Positions 6,239 through 8,150 of a stretch of DNA of 8,150 nt are shown piece by piece. Source of the DNA: Helicobacteraceae bacterium (GTDB lineage Bacteria > Campylobacterota > Campylobacteria > Campylobacterales > Sulfurimonadaceae); contig CANMHZ010000045.1 of NCBI GenBank assembly GCA_947497635.1, forward strand, positions 1 to 8,150, in the 5' to 3' direction. The position numbers and the translations under genes are program-made. Below the pieces are notes generated by a model. The model ran no database searches, had not been told where the DNA came from, and was given only the letters and a program-made list of their open reading frames with translations. Every line of letters begins with the position of its first letter. Position 1 is the first letter of the stretch.

Positions 6239-7354
6239 ATGTTTTTTTGGAATAAAGAGAAGATAGAGGATGTTGGGCTTCTTCATTCGAAGATAGCCGA
6301 GTTGGAAAGTGAAATTGATAATTTAAAGAAAGATAATCTACGATTAAATCAAGAGAACACGAAATATAAACATAGTACTGTTATGTTTCAATTGATTCAT
6401 GATTTAACTGAAAACTTAACGGGCGCATGTGAATTTGATTTAGGCTTACTTCAAAAAGATCTGACTGACAATGTTAATCATTTGGAAGAAATTGACGTTT
6501 TAAATAAAAGTAATCATGACAGTGCAATTGAGATTAATGATGAGATTGGTGAAATTCTAGATATTCAGCAAAAATTGGTTGGTAAAATAACGGATAATTA
6601 TGGTTCAGTTGGACAGCTAAATGATGGTGTTGGATCAATTGGTCAAGTTATTGACTTGATTAAGGATATTTCCGATCAAACGAATCTACTAGCGCTTAAT
6701 GCTGCCATTGAAGCGGCACGAGCGGGTGAACATGGAAGAGGATTCGCTGTTGTAGCTGATGAGGTTCGTAAACTTGCTGAACGGACTCAAAAAGCAACGG
6801 CAGAAGTGGCAATGAACGTGCAAAGCCTTAAACAAAATGCTATGGATATTTATGAACGTTCCAGTTCAATGGAAGAGATTTCATCAGCCTCTAGCAAAAA
6901 GTTAGAACAGTTCCAACGTACTCTTTGTGAGTTAACGAATCGAACAGAAAAAATAGAAGGTGATTCTACGAATGTTCTTTATTCCGTATTTATGGTGCTG
7001 GTCAAATTAGATCACTTGCTCTTCAAAGCAAAAGGGTATAAAACAGTGTTTAGTAATAAAGTAGATGATGAATTCGTAGATCATCACCATTGCCGTCTTG
7101 GTAAATGGGCTGAAGGGGGAAAAGGTGCACAACTTTTCGGAAGCACGCCAAGTTTCAGAAAACTAGAATCTCCACATAAAATAGTACATGACAGTATTCT
7201 TTCGGCGGTTAATTGTGTTAGTTCAGGGACATGCGGGCAAGAATCTAAGAATGTTATGAGCTATTTCAAAGATGCTGAGAATGCAAGTCGTGATGTTATC
7301 AACACTCTTAATTCAATGTTGATTGAAGAAAGACAAAAACGAGTTGGGAAATAA
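6239..7354 (+). CDS. Short soluble methyl-accepting chemotaxis protein with C-terminal CZB domain
   Basis: The 371-residue protein has no signal peptide or membrane helix, so it is a cytoplasmic receptor. Residues 7-45 are a charged coiled coil (SKIAELESEIDNLKKDN). About 95-240 form the signalling hairpin, with the highly conserved tip region at about 141-187 (DISDQTNLLALNAAIEAAR, then GFAVVADEVRKLAERT) that contacts CheW and CheA. Residues about 246-355 are a CZB domain with ligands H259 (LDHLLFK), C285 (HHHCRLGKW), H313 and H317 (HKIVH). There is no other sensory domain, so CZB is the probable input. H. pylori TlpD has the same order and senses hypochlorous acid through its CZB Cys. Residues 208-217 fit the methylation-site pattern, with E212-E213 at the acceptor pair; no C-terminal CheR-binding pentapeptide is seen. 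It lies 128 bases after the CheW-CZB gene, its likely coupling partner (inference). Confidence 0.94.
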   Translation: MFFWNKEKIEDVGLLHSKIAELESEIDNLKKDNLRLNQENTKYKHSTVMFQLIHDLTENLTGACEFDLGLLQKDLTDNVNHLEEIDVLNKSNHDSAIEINDEIGEILDIQQKLVGKITDNYGSVGQLNDGVGSIGQVIDLIKDISDQTNLLALNAAIEAARAGEHGRGFAVVADEVRKLAERTQKATAEVAMNVQSLKQNAMDIYERSSSMEEISSASSKKLEQFQRTLCELTNRTEKIEGDSTNVLYSVFMVLVKLDHLLFKAKGYKTVFSNKVDDEFVDHHHCRLGKWAEGGKGAQLFGSTPSFRKLESPHKIVHDSILSAVNCVSSGTCGQESKNVMSYFKDAENASRDVINTLNSMLIEERQKRVGK

Positions 7355-7363
7355 GAAAGAGTA

Positions 7364-7375
7364 GGGCTTAAGCCC
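7364..7375. terminator. GC-rich palindrome between convergent genes, possible bidirectional terminator
   Basis: GGGCTTAAGCCC is a perfect palindrome that can form a 4-base GC stem with a TTAA loop. It spans the end of the 13-base gap between the chemoreceptor stop and the methyltransferase stop, and contains the latter's TAA (7368-7370). Read on the minus strand it is followed by a T/C-rich run, as a weak terminator would be; the plus-strand side has no T-run. The stem is short, so the call is tentative. Confidence 0.35.
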
Positions 7376-8150
7376 CGCATCTAAAAATCAAATTCTTAAG
7401 ACTTCGTTCTTCCTCTATTTCGGGGAAACTCTCCCTATTTTTTAATCTTTCGATATACAGAAAGTCAGGAGCATTTTCACGAAAGAGGGTTCGGATAAAT
7501 TCACTTTCTAACTCAGGGGCGTTGAGAGCCGATAAAACAGTGCACTCTTCCGCTGCAAACTCGTGAAGGCGACGGATAATCTTCGCGTAATCGGAGGTTG
7601 CTGCAAACGACCCTTTTTGAAAGCTTGGTGGGTCGATGATTATTAAATCATACGGTCCAGCTTTGCGAATACGGCTCCATGAGTTGAGAATGTTGTAGGG
7701 CATAAATTCTACTTTTTGAGTATCAAGTTTATTGAGACGATGATTCTCCCGTCCTATGCTTAAAACATTTTTGTTCATATCAACATTGACAACTGACCGC
7801 GCCCCTGCTTCAATAGCGACAACAGAGAATGAGCAGGTGTAGGAAAAAAGGTTAAGAACTTTTTTTCCGAGGGCGTGTTCATGGACGAAGGCACGACCGA
7901 TTTTCATGTCAGGAAAAAAGCCGATATTTTGCGCGTTGAGGAAATTAAGGTAGTATTTAAGACCATTTTCGATGGCAAATGTTTCTTGTGGCAATTCACC
8001 TACAATGACATTTGAGGGTGCTGATGGGAGATAGCGTTGCTGGATTACGAGAGCTTTCCATTGACCTTTAGTGCTATAGAACTCACGTAACATGGAGACA
8101 ATTTCCTCCTCATTATCGACTTCTTCGAATAATACGGCAAAGAGGACACT
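7368..8150 (-). CDS. Class I SAM-dependent methyltransferase, RlmI-like (Methyltrans_SAM family), 5' end outside window
   Basis: The 260 visible codons stay open to the right edge (first residues SVLFAVLFEE), so the N-terminus is missing and the ATG at 8093 is internal. A beta-rich stretch (FAIENGLKYYLNF, then NIGFFPDM) precedes the Rossmann catalytic domain. SAM-binding motif I is LNLFSYTCSFS (about fragment residues 99-109), the acidic end of strand 2 is D124 in VNVDMNK, and the catalytic-region motif IV is IIDPPSFQKG (DPPSF at 173-177). The LSALNAPEL motif lies where RlmI carries its catalytic SCS-type Cys motif. Relatives such as RlmI methylate C5 of cytosine in 23S rRNA, but the absence of that Cys motif leaves substrate and position open. 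It is convergent with the chemoreceptor, looks less AT-rich by eye, and is probably unrelated housekeeping. Confidence 0.88.
   Translation of the reverse strand, partial: SVLFAVLFEEVDNEEEIVSMLREFYSTKGQWKALVIQQRYLPSAPSNVIVGELPQETFAIENGLKYYLNFLNAQNIGFFPDMKIGRAFVHEHALGKKVLNLFSYTCSFSVVAIEAGARSVVNVDMNKNVLSIGRENHRLNKLDTQKVEFMPYNILNSWSRIRKAGPYDLIIIDPPSFQKGSFAATSDYAKIIRRLHEFAAEECTVLSALNAPELESEFIRTLFRENAPDFLYIERLKNRESFPEIEEERSLKNLIFRCGA

Noticed and set aside
8091..8093. ATG as the methyltransferase start
   Set aside because: The frame stays open to the window edge and the family has an N-terminal region before this point, so the start is outside the window.
1..8150. CRISPR arrays, tRNA or rRNA genes, insertion sequences
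   Set aside because: No regularly spaced repeats, cloverleaf-like segments, transposase motifs or paired terminal repeats were seen; the window is almost entirely coding.

Overview
The window is an AT-rich stretch, densely packed with signal-transduction genes, from what looks like a free-living Campylobacterota (Epsilonproteobacteria) member of the Sulfurimonas, Sulfuricurvum or Sulfurospirillum kind. The grounds are the low GC, the two sensor kinases with an HQWRQPL-type H-box, the single-domain response regulator, and a soluble chemoreceptor ending in a CZB domain as in Helicobacter TlpD. The assignment rests on family resemblance only, since no rRNA or other marker gene is present.

Layout: (1) Positions 3-1139 hold the 3' part of a PAS-containing histidine kinase. 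It runs off the left edge and is interrupted by an in-frame TAA at 837-839, exactly after the N-box Asn of the ATPase domain. (2) Positions 1136-1591 encode a receiver-only response regulator that overlaps the kinase by 4 bases. (3) Positions 1593-3095 encode a receiver - PAS-like - YcgR-type barrel - PilZ protein, a predicted c-di-GMP-binding response regulator. (4) Positions 3076-5223 encode a membrane CHASE-PAS histidine kinase paralogous to the first. These four genes overlap or nearly touch and are read as one operon. (5) After an 83-base gap with a promoter-like element lies a CheW whose two halves are split by a CZB zinc-binding domain (5307-6110). (6) After a 128-base gap with a perfect palindrome lies a short soluble methyl-accepting chemotaxis protein with its own C-terminal CZB domain (6239-7354). 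(7) Convergent on the minus strand is a class I SAM-dependent methyltransferase of the RlmI-like Methyltrans_SAM family, cut by the right edge; it is unrelated to the signalling genes.

How the genes may work together (inference): the kinases feed one or both response regulators, and the PilZ protein joins phosphorylation to c-di-GMP level. The CZB-CheW and CZB-receptor look like a matched pair, which could bring zinc or oxidant (HOCl-type) sensing to the chemosensory array at both the receptor and the coupling protein. No cheA, cheY, cheR or cheB is in the window, so the pair must plug into machinery encoded elsewhere.

The most notable items are the CheW with CZB inserted between its subdomains next to a CZB receptor, the clean in-frame stop in an otherwise intact kinase frame, and the receiver-PilZ protein with an intact RxxxR but an altered second c-di-GMP motif.
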